Below, one piece after another: positions 1 to 8,669 of a stretch of 64,000 nucleotides of DNA. Source of the stretch: Candidatus Epulonipiscium viviparus (lineage in GTDB: Bacteria; Bacillota; Clostridia; Lachnospirales; Cellulosilyticaceae). The notes beneath the pieces were generated by a model that saw only the letters and a list, made by a program, of their open reading frames with translations, did not search any database and had not been told where the DNA came from. The stretch covers positions 967,398 through 1,031,397 of the forward strand of contig NZ_CP117982.1 of assembly GCF_030708075.1 (NCBI RefSeq), given 5' to 3'. Both the position numbers and the translations under genes were made by a program. Positions within the stretch are counted from its first letter, which is position 1, and each line of letters opens with the position of its first letter.

Positions 1-1559
1 ATCCTTGTTGCAATATATTTGCTAAAGTTAGGATCAAATCGAAGCAATATTTCATTTGCTTGTGTTGGCTGCTCAAATGCTATCTCTATCCACTCACCAA
101 CTTCTCCCATCGGTGCTGAGATCCATTTATTCTCCTCTTCCTCTATGCGTCTTGCATACTCACTATTTACCTTATGCGGTTCCGCACCCTCTTTGTGGCT
201 CGAAGCCGTAATTTTACATGCTCCATTCGATATAATATCGTCACTATCTTTTGTTGCAATACCCGGAAGAAATGCATCGTCTTTAAGCAGTGTTTGCTGA
301 AGCTCATGAATATGCTCATTTACTCCGCGTGGCAATACTCCATATTTTTTTGCAATCGCTGCCGCTGTCCCCGCAGCTTGCCCTAGTACTGCACAAGTTC
401 CGATAACCCTTGTCGAGCTCATCGCCATATGTGACGCGCTAATACAACGTCCTGCCATATATAAGTTTTCAATGTTTCTACTATATAAGCATCTATATGG
501 TATTGTATATAAGTCGTTAACCGCAGAAAAAATTGACCCCGACCCCTTTTTGGCGGCTTCAGTCTTTGCTCTAATTCCTCCCACAGTGTGCGCGTCCATA
601 GACCATCCGCCATAAGCTACCGCATCATCAAAAACTGTCGCAGCTTCCACGTCGTTTTGAGTCAATATATAATCTCCATACACTCTTCTAGATTCGCGCT
701 TTCCTGGTACAGATCCAATCCAGTCTAATGCGTAGTTTTCAGCTTCTGGATACTTGCCACTATTTTTTACATAGTCAAATGCGCCATAAGCATATTTAAG
801 CAATTCGTCACGAATATCTTCCGCATTCTCAATAGTATCAAGATCATCTCCGCCTACTTCAACCCACCAATATCCATTGGATACCTCATGTACATTACGT
901 CTACCCAGCATATCCGCAGTGATTTCGTATGCCCAACTAGGACGGGTAAATTTTACAGGCTTTCCTGTATCGCGTGCCGTATATAAAATGGTACTTCCCA
1001 TTGTATGGTTATCAGATACGTCTGGTGCTATGCTTTCACCATACACGTCTTTGCCTTCGCGTCCCATAGTCCAGTCGGCGCCGCTTTCGTATGCCAAGTT
1101 TGCATCTCCAGAGGTATCTATAAATTGTTGCGCATATAATCTAAATTCTTTGCCTGTAGTATTTTGAAATGCATTTATATAAATAATTTTATTATCTTCC
1201 ACATGCGATGTTTGCATGCTAGTATTCAAATAAAGATCTATATTATCTTCTTCCATTACCATTTCCCAAGAAATATTATCTTGTACATTAAATGAATATT
1301 GCGGATTTACTTTTTTGTTTCTAAGCATCAGCTCCAAAATTACACCCGACTCAATTCCATTTTTAAACGCTACCGGAGTAGTTCTGCCTGCACCATTGAT
1401 GCCAACTCTCACTTCAGAACTTGCATTGCCTCCCAATACTGGTCTATCGTGTACAAATGCAGTCATAACCCCATGTCTTGCCGCAGATATTGCAGCACAA
1501 ATTCCTGCCATCCCTCCACCAACTACTACCAAATCATAATGCTTTTCTACTAATTTCAT
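1..1559 (-). CDS. FAD-dependent oxidoreductase, 3' end beyond window
   Basis: The reading frame starts at ATG 1559 behind a GGAGGT ribosome site and stays open to the left edge (about 519 codons seen). The N-terminus carries a Rossmann FAD-binding motif, VVVGGGMAGICAAI, and downstream MAGRCISASHMA and GTCAVLGQAAGTAAA, which are typical of the FAD-dependent oxidoreductases often found beside carbohydrate genes (FAD_oxidored family). No signal peptide is seen. The last visible part, with NEILLRFDPNFS, looks like the start of a beta-sandwich region. The substrate cannot be told from sequence. The gene is separated from the upstream EcsC gene by a hairpin terminator, so it is probably transcribed on its own or read through. 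Confidence 0.85.
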   Translation of the reverse strand, partial: MKLVEKHYDLVVVGGGMAGICAAISAARHGVMTAFVHDRPVLGGNASSEVRVGINGAGRTTPVAFKNGIESGVILELMLRNKKVNPQYSFNVQDNISWEMVMEEDNIDLYLNTSMQTSHVEDNKIIYINAFQNTTGKEFRLYAQQFIDTSGDANLAYESGADWTMGREGKDVYGESIAPDVSDNHTMGSTILYTARDTGKPVKFTRPSWAYEITADMLGRRNVHEVSNGYWWVEVGGDDLDTIENAEDIRDELLKYAYGAFDYVKNSGKYPEAENYALDWIGSVPGKRESRRVYGDYILTQNDVEAATVFDDAVAYGGWSMDAHTVGGIRAKTEAAKKGSGSIFSAVNDLYTIPYRCLYSRNIENLYMAGRCISASHMAMSSTRVIGTCAVLGQAAGTAAAIAKKYGVLPRGVNEHIHELQQTLLKDDAFLPGIATKDSDDIISNGACKITASSHKEGAEPHKVNSEYARRIEEEENKWISAPMGEVGEWIEIAFEQPTQANEILLRFDPNFSKYIATR

Positions 1560-1577
1560 AGCAACCTCCATATAACT

Positions 1578-1608
1578 TAAAATGGTAGACTATTCGCCTA
1601 CCATTTTA
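1578..1608 (-). terminator. Hairpin after EcsC gene
   Basis: An 11-bp perfect stem (TAAAATGGTAG / CTACCATTTTA, loop 9 nt) lies between the end of the EcsC gene and the FAD oxidoreductase start. On the minus strand it ends in TTTTA, which fits a modest intrinsic terminator. Confidence 0.6.
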
Positions 1609-1651
1609 TCATATCATAATATTATTACATTTTCTATATCTTTTGCTATTC

Positions 1652-2443
1652 TCAATAAATTTTTTCGTTCAAAGCTCGCGCACTCAAAAATCTTCTTCTA
1701 TACTTTAGTTTTGCATACCCCAAAATTTTCTGAGTAAATACAGCGTCAAAAACTCCTCCCACTGCTCCTATTACAGGTACCCCCTGTACAAACTTGAGGT
1801 ATAGCAATTCCATCGATAGCACATCAGACACTTTTTCAATCTCTGCTTGTCTACTATAATTATATGGCAACTTTGGATTCAACATAAAATCATTTAGCGC
1901 ATTATTTTCTATAATTGCTTGTTCTCCATGTGCCAGCGCTGTCGAAATTATATTTAATATGAAGTATCGCTCTTCTTCTGTGTCATAGTTATAACCATAT
2001 TGCAGCGCAATCTCATATATTCCTCTAAATACCATTCCCATAAAAATAGGAATATCTGGAAGCCCTATTCCCAAGATTCCCAGACTTACTCCCTTTACTC
2101 CAGAAATAACGGTGCTATATACCGCGGTTTTGGTCGCTCCTTGGTTTATCGCATTAACGCGCTTTCTATCTGCCACTACAGAAAAAGCATACTCATTGAT
2201 TTTGTGTGTTTGCTGAATGCTTTCCTTATTATAAGTTTTTTCTATTACATTGGTACCTCTTTCAAATACGATCTCAAACGACTTTGCAAACGCCACATTA
2301 AGAGTATTTTGCAATTTATCAGGAACCTTTTCTGCTAGAAAGTCCTCCATTTTAGAATTCTTCTTTTTCGTTGCATTCTTTACAAATGTATCTTCTCTAC
2401 GCAGTATACGTTTCCACTGTCTCTGTAAAACTTTATTCGCCAT
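1652..2443 (-). CDS. EcsC family protein
   Basis: A 263-residue protein of the EcsC family (named from the Bacillus ecsABC locus; molecular role unknown). The start is set at ATG 2443 because GGAGG lies 7 nt upstream; an earlier in-frame start at 2473 has no ribosome site. A basic N-terminus (KVLQRQWKRILRRE) is followed by a helical region and a Gly/Ile-rich hydrophobic stretch around residues 125-150 (GVSLGILGIGLPDIP) typical of the family's conserved core, suggesting membrane association. It follows lysA by 52 bp and may be cotranscribed with it. Family call is by recognition of the core motif, not by search. Confidence 0.75.
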   Translation of the reverse strand: MANKVLQRQWKRILRREDTFVKNATKKKNSKMEDFLAEKVPDKLQNTLNVAFAKSFEIVFERGTNVIEKTYNKESIQQTHKINEYAFSVVADRKRVNAINQGATKTAVYSTVISGVKGVSLGILGIGLPDIPIFMGMVFRGIYEIALQYGYNYDTEEERYFILNIISTALAHGEQAIIENNALNDFMLNPKLPYNYSRQAEIEKVSDVLSMELLYLKFVQGVPVIGAVGGVFDAVFTQKILGYAKLKYRRRFLSARALNEKIY

Positions 2444-2495
2444 TTTTATCCTCCATCCCAAGAGAATTGTCACCTATTTTACTGGTACCGTTTAA

Positions 2496-3752
2496 TTATA
2501 GCATACTTGCTATCAGGTCTTCAAATGTTTCTCGACGTCTAATCAAAACAACTTCTCCCGAAGACTTTAACAATACCTCCGCAACTCTCGGACGCTGGTT
2601 ATATGAGCTCGACATCGCAAAGCCATATGCCCCCGCATCCATCAACCCTATTATATCGCCATACTCTGGCATCGGAAGCTCTCTGTCCTTTGCCAAAATA
2701 TCTCCGCTTTCACATATGTTTCCTACCACCGTTACTGGATGCTTCTCCAAATCTGGATGCGCTCTTTTTGTGTAGAGCTCAATATCATGATGCGAATCAT
2801 ACATAATAGGTCGCGCCAACACATTAAACCCGATGTCGCATCCAAGGTATGTTGTCTCCGCATTTTGCTTTGTCCCCGTTACTGTTCCCAAAACTATTCC
2901 CGCTTCACATGCAATGATTCTGCCAGGCTCTATCTGAAACTGAATTTCACGGCCATAGTCTTGCGCAAACTCTTCAAACATTGTATCCATTTTAGATCCT
3001 AGCTCCACCAAATCTAGCGGCTGCTGATCTTCTTGCTTATGATATGGAATTCCAAATCCGCCTCCAAGATCAATAAATTCTAACGAGTCAAATTCTTTTG
3101 CAAACTCTAGCAAATTTGTTGTGCTCTCAATAAAAGCGCCGCTATCCATAAATAACGAGCCAATATGCTGATTGATTCCCACCAATGTTACATTATTTTC
3201 TTCCAATATTTTCTTAACGGTATCAAATTCTGCCATATCAACTCCAAATTTAGTCTTTTTTCCAGCAGTTACAACTTTTTGATGATGCCCTGCGCCTACT
3301 CCTGGGTTAAATCTTATAGCCACTTTGCTATTCGGATTTATTTTTGCATATAGCTGCAGTTGCGATATAGAGTCAACGCTTAGTAATACTCCCCTGTCTA
3401 CTGCGTAACGCAAGTCTTCCTCCGTTGCGTTATTCGGAATATAAAACAGCTCTTTTGGCTCGAATCCCGCCGCTAATGCCATATATATTTCTCCAGGACT
3501 CATTGTATCGACGTGCAGTCCTTCTTCTTTTACAATCTTTAATAAACTTATATTCGTATTTGCCTTCACAGAATAGTGCGGTACAAAATTTTTATATTTT
3601 ACAAGATTTTTGATTTGTCTCAGTCTACTTCTAAAAATGTCTTCATTATAAACATATAGCGGGCTGCCATATTCACTTAGCAATTCAAAAGGTGTAGTCA
3701 TTTTAAAAAAATCTGTCTTTGCTGTATAATTTCCTATCATTGTAGTATACAT
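2496..3752 (-). CDS. lysA: Diaminopimelate decarboxylase
   Basis: Catalyses the last step of lysine synthesis, meso-diaminopimelate to L-lysine, in the cytoplasm with pyridoxal phosphate. The 418-residue length is normal. Visible motifs are the PLP lysine in HYSVKAN (about residue 63), the glycine-rich phosphate-binding IDLGGGFGIPY, EPGRIIACEAG, the active-site CESGDILA and the C-terminal GAYGFAMSSSYN. ATG 3752 is chosen because GGAGG sits 5 nt upstream; the ATG at 3764 overlaps that site and has none of its own. No lysine riboswitch is visible in the short upstream gap. Neighbouring genes are not lysine-pathway genes. Confidence 0.95.
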   Translation of the reverse strand: MYTTMIGNYTAKTDFFKMTTPFELLSEYGSPLYVYNEDIFRSRLRQIKNLVKYKNFVPHYSVKANTNISLLKIVKEEGLHVDTMSPGEIYMALAAGFEPKELFYIPNNATEEDLRYAVDRGVLLSVDSISQLQLYAKINPNSKVAIRFNPGVGAGHHQKVVTAGKKTKFGVDMAEFDTVKKILEENNVTLVGINQHIGSLFMDSGAFIESTTNLLEFAKEFDSLEFIDLGGGFGIPYHKQEDQQPLDLVELGSKMDTMFEEFAQDYGREIQFQIEPGRIIACEAGIVLGTVTGTKQNAETTYLGCDIGFNVLARPIMYDSHHDIELYTKRAHPDLEKHPVTVVGNICESGDILAKDRELPMPEYGDIIGLMDAGAYGFAMSSSYNQRPRVAEVLLKSSGEVVLIRRRETFEDLIASML

Positions 3753-3856
3753 AGTTTCCTCCAAAAGTTAATTTTCGTTCTACGGCTCATAAGTATATCA
3801 CAAATATTGGCAAAAATCGAATTAATTTTTTATTTTATTGCCGCAATATCACACAT

Positions 3857-3885
3857 AAAAAAAGACCTCACACAATTGTGAAGTC
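3857..3885 (-). terminator. Intrinsic terminator
   Basis: On the minus strand GACTTCACA pairs with TGTGAGGTC (one G-T pair) around an ATTG loop and is followed by seven T. It ends the tadA/YbjN-like transcription unit ahead of lysA. Confidence 0.9.
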
Positions 3886-3901
3886 CTAATCCATTATTAT
3901 T

Positions 3902-4384
3902 TTATGCAAGCACCGCCAAAAATCTATCATAATGATTAGCTGCCAGAACTTTAAAATATTCAATCGTACACAACAAAATCGTTGCTGGTTGCATAGTATT
4001 TTCATTGCCATGGAATGTCATCGATGTCATCAGATGGTTATCTGGCGTTAATACATATTTTACAGTCGGAAACTCAAACTGCAGTTGATTGATTACTCTA
4101 AGCATTTGCTCTCTTTTTTCCACTGGTACATCACGCAATACCAACGACTGCATTGTAATATATATGCTATCATTAAATATGATCATAAACTGCTTGTTTT
4201 CATCTTTAATCTTATATGCACTTCTAAAAATAATTCCGGTATCTACTTCCTCTTCCTTAAACATATTAATCGTATTCTTTTCTATTAAATAATCTCTAAA
4301 GACACGCGCTTTCTTATGTTTATTGGTTACTTCTACACCTTTATCAGGAATCGGAAGCTCTGTTACGTTATCCTTATCAGCCAT
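3902..4384 (-). CDS. YbjN-like hypothetical protein
   Basis: A 160-residue cytoplasmic protein with no signal peptide or membrane segment. The alpha/beta pattern with FRSAYKIKDENKQFMIIFNDSIYITM and a C-terminal helix recalls the YbjN / type III chaperone-like fold, but I assign this only weakly. Its ATG overlaps the 3' end of tadA by 8 bp, so it is almost certainly translated by coupling with tadA, and it is closed by a strong terminator. Function unknown. Confidence 0.7.
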   Translation of the reverse strand: MADKDNVTELPIPDKGVEVTNKHKKARVFRDYLIEKNTINMFKEEEVDTGIIFRSAYKIKDENKQFMIIFNDSIYITMQSLVLRDVPVEKREQMLRVINQLQFEFPTVKYVLTPDNHLMTSMTFHGNENTMQPATILLCTIEYFKVLAANHYDRFLAVLA

Positions 4385-4850
4385 TTTTTACACTCCTTAT
4401 TTTGCGCATTTGTTTAAAATAGTTAGAAAGATATTGAGAACACTCTTGCTCTAAAATGCCCCGCTCTACAACGCATCTATGGTTAAACTCCTCTCGTTCT
4501 AGCAAATTTATAATAGAGCCTCCGCAGCCAGCTTTTACGCTATTTGCTCCAAAGATAACTCTTTTTATTCTTGCCTGCACGATCGCTCCTGCACACATCG
4601 GACATGGCTCGAGAGTAATATAGATAGCGCATTCTTCTAAGCGCCAGTCTTCTACCACTTTACATGCTTCACTTATTGCCAGTATTTCTGCATGTGAAAT
4701 GGCGTTTTTATCGGTATTGCGCTTATTACAAGCTCTTGATATAATCTCGTCTTTTAATACTATCACGCAACCTATTGGGACCTCGTCTAGCAACAACGCA
4801 TTTTCCGCTTCTTTGAGAGCCTCTTTCATAAAATAAATATCGTCTTTCAT
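4377..4850 (-). CDS. tadA: tRNA-specific adenosine deaminase
   Basis: Deaminates adenosine to inosine at the wobble position of the arginine ACG anticodon tRNA. The zinc-dependent cytidine/deoxycytidylate deaminase signature is complete: HAE (in ISHAEILAI, proton-shuttling Glu) and PCPMCAGA (two zinc-binding Cys). Length 157 is normal for bacterial TadA. The ribosome site AAGGAA lies about 11 nt before ATG 4850. It forms a two-gene unit with the overlapping downstream gene. Confidence 0.95.
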   Translation of the reverse strand: MKDDIYFMKEALKEAENALLLDEVPIGCVIVLKDEIISRACNKRNTDKNAISHAEILAISEACKVVEDWRLEECAIYITLEPCPMCAGAIVQARIKRVIFGANSVKAGCGGSIINLLEREEFNHRCVVERGILEQECSQYLSNYFKQMRKIRSVKNG

Positions 4851-4950
4851 ACTGTTAATATTCCTTCTTATCTTAAATTTTATGCAATAAACTTTCTAAA
4901 ATAGAACAACTCTGCCATATACTATAGGCCACCATCTCCCCGCTAAAAGT

Positions 4951-5301
4951 TCATTGCCTTTCCAAAAGCACGAAGCTGATCCATGTATCCACCACCGCTG
5001 TCATTTCATCTGCTGTCCAACCATATGTACTATACAAGACCGTCGCCACTATTGCGCATCCAGACAGTATAAATGTAAACCACGACGAAAATTTTTTATA
5101 CCAATTTGTTGCATCTTTTAATACAACAATCATAAATACAGGCAATATGGATATTCCTATTAACATGTTATTTAAAATTACCTCCTGGTTTATTATAAAC
5201 CAATTTCTTATTTCTGGAAATACAATTACTAACGCTATACACATCGAAATCATCGACAACAACAATCCTCTAATTAAAGGCATCGGATTTAATATTTTCA
5301 T
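4951..5301 (-). CDS. Small integral membrane protein
   Basis: A 116-residue protein of unknown function. The start at ATG 5301 is set by GGGAGG 9 nt upstream; the longer frame to 5394 lacks a ribosome site. Hydrophobic stretches at about residues 10-30 (IRGLLLSMISMCIALVIV), 42-60 and 75-95 suggest three membrane spans, with a short Trp-containing C-terminus. I do not recognise a family. It stands alone, divergent from the ABC exporter operon. Confidence 0.6.
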   Translation of the reverse strand: MKILNPMPLIRGLLLSMISMCIALVIVFPEIRNWFIINQEVILNNMLIGISILPVFMIVVLKDATNWYKKFSSWFTFILSGCAIVATVLYSTYGWTADEMTAVVDTWISFVLLERQ

Positions 5302-5394
5302 TGATACAACCTCCCTTTTTTTTTTCATTATATCATATGTCACAAAACGGCTGCTAAGTAAATTTATGGTAACTAATACTCCGTTAAAACCCAA

Positions 5395-5416
5395 TTTCGC
5401 GCACTTACAACGCCGC
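5395..5416 (+). repeat. Short dispersed GCGCAC..TTRCAACG element, copy 1
   Basis: TTCGCGCAC followed by TTACAACGCCGC closely matches 12055-12079 (TTCGCGCAC..CTTGCAACGTCGC). Both lie shortly upstream of a gene, and the second contains the -35 box of a good promoter. Whether this copy has promoter activity is uncertain because its -10 spacing is poor. Confidence 0.35.
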
Positions 5417-5461
5417 TTTTCTAATTATGCATAAAATCGAACTTTACAGGATATAATGAAA

Positions 5462-5490
5462 TTGACCTAAAACCTTCATAAATATACAAT
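5462..5490 (+). promoter_or_regulatory. Sigma-A type promoter of ABC operon
   Basis: TTGACC (5462-5467) and TACAAT (5485-5490) are separated by 17 nt, a near-consensus vegetative promoter, 25 nt before the start of the ABC ATPase gene. Confidence 0.8.
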
Positions 5491-5514
5491 AATCTCTAAA
5501 AGGAGGCATACGCC

Positions 5515-6387
5515 ATGATAATAGAAATAACCAACGCCACTAAATTCTATGGCAAACATAAAGCTATCGATAATCTTTCTTTCAATGTAGATAAAGGTCG
5601 TATCCACGGTCTAATCGGTGTCAATGGCTCAGGCAAAACAACTCTTATCAAAGCATTGGTTGGTATTCACGAGCTCACTTCTGGCCAGATCAAAGTCTTT
5701 GGAGAACCCGTTTTCGAAAATCCCGCTGTCAAGGCTCGCATCGGTTACGTTGCCGACAGAAATCGTTTCTTCAAAAATTACACAGTCAACGCGCTCATCA
5801 AATTTTATTCCGAAATATATCCCAAATTTAGTATAAAAAAATTTGCCATCTACAACGACAAGATGCAACTGCCTCTAAACAGTCGCATCAACTCGCTCTC
5901 AAAAGGAATGCAAATGAGACTGTCGATCATGCTAAACTTATCGCGAAGCCCAGAAGTACTCGTGCTAGACGAACCCACCTCTGGTCTCGATGTCATTGCA
6001 ATCAACGATGTCCTAAACTTTATCATTACAGAAGTCAACACCAACCAAATGACCGTGCTAATTTCATCGCATCATTTAAGCAAACTCAACGCTCTCTGCG
6101 ACAACATCACAATCATTAATCACGGCAAACTCAATACACATACCCTACTCAACGAACATCAAAATCAAATAAAAAAGCTGCAAGTAATATTCACAACCCC
6201 CATTGACCTCTCTTCATTTGCAGCCGATACAGCAATTCTCGACATCCAAACTATCGGCAGTGTACATTACATCGTCACCAACAACCTGCCTCATATCGAA
6301 GCCAAAATCAAAGCTATCGGCGCCAACCTCTTGGAGGAGCTGCCAATGACTCTAGAAGAAATCTTCGTCTATGCCAACAAAAACTAG
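5515..6387 (+). CDS. ABC transporter ATP-binding protein (YtrB/BcrA type)
   Basis: Cytoplasmic ATPase of a membrane exporter, 290 residues. Walker A is GVNGSGKTT (about residue 38), the signature is LSKGMQMRLS, Walker B is VLVLDEPTSGLD, and the H-loop is ISSHHLS. The C-terminal 80 residues form the extra domain seen in drug or peptide exporters of this class. Ribosome site AAAGGAGG. Its presumed permease partners (8670-10401) lie downstream but are separated by the 2.2-kb repeat array, an unusual split for this kind of operon. No GntR-type YtrA regulator precedes it. Confidence 0.92.
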   Translation: MIIEITNATKFYGKHKAIDNLSFNVDKGRIHGLIGVNGSGKTTLIKALVGIHELTSGQIKVFGEPVFENPAVKARIGYVADRNRFFKNYTVNALIKFYSEIYPKFSIKKFAIYNDKMQLPLNSRINSLSKGMQMRLSIMLNLSRSPEVLVLDEPTSGLDVIAINDVLNFIITEVNTNQMTVLISSHHLSKLNALCDNITIINHGKLNTHTLLNEHQNQIKKLQVIFTTPIDLSSFAADTAILDIQTIGSVHYIVTNNLPHIEAKIKAIGANLLEELPMTLEEIFVYANKN

Positions 6388-6459
6388 CTCCTATAACGCC
6401 CCGCTTCCCCCACTACATTCGTCGCAACTACATATTCGTATGCTATAATTTGGCTTACT
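6388..6459 (+). promoter_or_regulatory. Leader of the repeat array with possible promoter
   Basis: Between the ATPase gene and the array lies a TATAAT (6444-6449) with TCGCAA 16 nt upstream (6422-6427), resembling the TTGCAA-16-TATACT promoter at 12068. The array could therefore be transcribed separately. The repeat frame is open upstream to a TAA at about 6393 but contains no start codon with a ribosome site. Confidence 0.35.
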
Positions 6460-8640
6460 CCCTCAGCTGCGGCTACCGATGAAAATTCTACCTCAGCTGC
6501 AGATGCTGATGAAGATTCTAGCTCAACTGCAGATGCTGATGTAGATTCTAGCTCAGCTCCAGATGCTGATGTAGATTCTAGCTCAGCTGCAGCTGATGAA
6601 AATTCTAGCTCAGCTGCAGATGCTGATGAAATTCTACTCAGCTCCAGATGCTGATGAAGATTCTACTCAGCTGCCGTTGCCGATGAAGATTCTATCCCAG
6701 CTGCGTTGCCGATGAAAATTCTATCAGCTCGTGCCGATGAAAATTCTAGTCAGCTGCCTGTTGCCGATGAGATTCTAGCTCAGCTGCCGTTGCCGATGAA
6801 GATTCTAGCTCAGCTGCCGTTGCCGATGAAGATTCTATCAGCTGCCGTTGCCGATTAAGATTCTATCTCAGCTGCCGTTGCCGATGAAGATTCTATCTCA
6901 GCTGATTGCTGATGAAGATTCTAGCTCAGCTGCAGATGCTGATGAAGATTCTAGCTCAGCTGCAGATACTGATGAAGAAAATTCTAGCTCAGCTGCAGAT
7001 ACTGATGAAGAAAATTCTAGCTCAGCTCCAGATACTGATGAAGAAAATTCTAGCTCAGCTACAGTTGCTGATGAAGATTCTAGCTCAGCTGCGCTGCTGA
7101 TGAAGATTCTAGCTCAGCTGCAGATGCCAATGAAAATTCTAGCTCAGCTGCAGATACTGATGAAGAAAATTCTAGCTCAGCTGCAGATACTGATGAAGAA
7201 AATTCTAGCTCAGCTGCAGATACTAATGAAGAAAATTCTAGCTCAGCTACAGTTGCCGATGAAGATTCTATCCCAGCTGCGGCTAACGATGAAAATTCTA
7301 CCTCAGCTCCTGTTGCCGATGAAAATTCTGTCTCAGCTGCCGTTGCCGATGAAGATTCTAGCTCAGCTGCCGTTGCCGATGAAGATTCTAGCTCAGCTGC
7401 CGTTGCCGATTAAGATTCTATCCCAGCTGCCGTTGCCGATGAAGATTCTAGCTCAGCTGCCAGATGCTGATGGAAGATTCTAGCTCAGCTGCAGATACTG
7501 ATGAAGAAAATTCTAGCTCAGCTGCAGATACTGATGAAGAAAATTCTAGCTCAGCTCCAGATACTGATGAAGAAAATTCTAGCTCAGCTACAGTTGCTGA
7601 TGAAGATTCTAGCTCAGCTGCGGCTACCGATGAAGATTCTAGCTCAGCTGCAGATGCCAATGAAAATTCTAGCTCAGCTGCAGATACTGATTCTGTCTCA
7701 GCTGCCGTTGATAAGATTCTATCTCAGCTGCTGTTGCCGATGAAGATTCTGTCTCAGCTTCAGCTGCAGATGCCAATGAAAATTCTAGCTCAGCTGCAGA
7801 TACTGATGAAGAAAATTCTAACTCACATGCAAGAATAACTGGATTTGACAAAGAAAAATTTAGCTCATCTGCAGATACTGATGAAGAAAATTTAGCTCAG
7901 CTGCAGATACTAATGAAGAAAATTCTAGCTCATCTGCAGATACTGATGAAGATTCTAGCTCAGCTGCAGATTGCCGAATGAAAATTCTATCTCAGCTGCC
8001 GATGCTGATGAAGATTCTAGCTCAGCTGCCGCTGCTGATGAAGATTCTACCCCAGCTGCCGCTGCTGATGAAGATTCTACCCCAGCTGCCGCTGCTGATG
8101 AAGATTCTACCCCAGCTGCCGCTGCTGATGAAGATTCTACCCAGCTGCCGCTGCTGATGAAGAAAATTCTAGCTCAGCTGCCGCTGCTACTGATGAAGAA
8201 AATTCTAGCTCAGCTACAGATGCTGATGGAGATTCTAGCTCAGCTGCAGATACTGATGAAGAAAATTCTAGCTCAGCTGCAGATGCCAATGAAAATTCTG
8301 TCTCAGCTCCAGATGCTGATGGAGATTCTAGCTCAGCTCCAGATGCTGATGAAGAATTCTAGCTCAAGTGCAGATGCCAATGAAAAATTCTGTCTCACTC
8401 CAGATGATGATGAAGAAAATTCTAGACTCAGCTGCAGACTACTGATGAGAAGAAGAATTCTAGCTCAGCTGCAGATGCTGATGAGAAAATTCTAGCTCAG
8501 CTGCAGATACTAATGAAGAAAATTCTAGCTCAGCTCAGTTGCCGATGAAGATTCTAGCTCAGCTCCGTTGCTCAATGAAGAATTCTAGCTCAGCTGCCAG
8601 TTGCCGATGTAAGATTCTAGCTCAGCTCCAGATGGTGATT
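6460..8640 (+). repeat. Degenerate 30/33-bp tandem repeat array, about 70 units
   Basis: About 70 head-to-tail units with core GATGAAGATTCTAGCTCAGC, then GCAGATGCT or variants; unit types are 30 bp (10 codons, A-D-E-D-S-S-S-A-A-D) and 33 bp (11 codons, T-D-E-E-N-S-S-S-A-A-D). In one frame the array would encode an acidic Asp/Glu/Ser/Ala polypeptide, but small indels (for example around 6628-6790 and 8340-8460) break every frame into pieces. The last unit's frame reads DSNIFIM and ends in a TAG that overlaps the ribosome site of the next gene. Larger blocks are also duplicated (near 6947-7160 and 7477-7690). A foreign stretch interrupts units near 7820-7855. All long ORFs here, on either strand, are repeat artefacts or fragments. 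Confidence 0.9.
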
Positions 8641-8669
8641 CTAATATTTTTATTATGTAGGAGGTTTCT

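Noticed and set aside
419-613. Minus-strand 64-codon ORF inside the FAD oxidoreductase gene
   Set aside because: A different frame covering a gene with clear FAD-family coding; no ribosome site.
5629-6044. Minus-strand ORFs opposite the ABC ATPase
   Set aside because: Antisense shadows of a conserved ATPase.
7448-7660. Minus-strand ORF with AELEFSSSV repeats
   Set aside because: It is the reverse reading of the same repeat, with no ribosome site.
6848-8495. Long plus-strand ORFs within the repeat array (for example 6848-7483, 7464-7838, 7971-8495)
   Set aside because: They are repeat frames without ribosome sites, with frame breaks, and the alternative Met-Lys-Ile-Leu frames (MKILAQLQ) are out of phase with the acidic frame.
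6460-8640. CRISPR array (regular 30-bp repeats)
   Set aside because: The repeats are head-to-tail with no unique spacers, and no cas genes are present.
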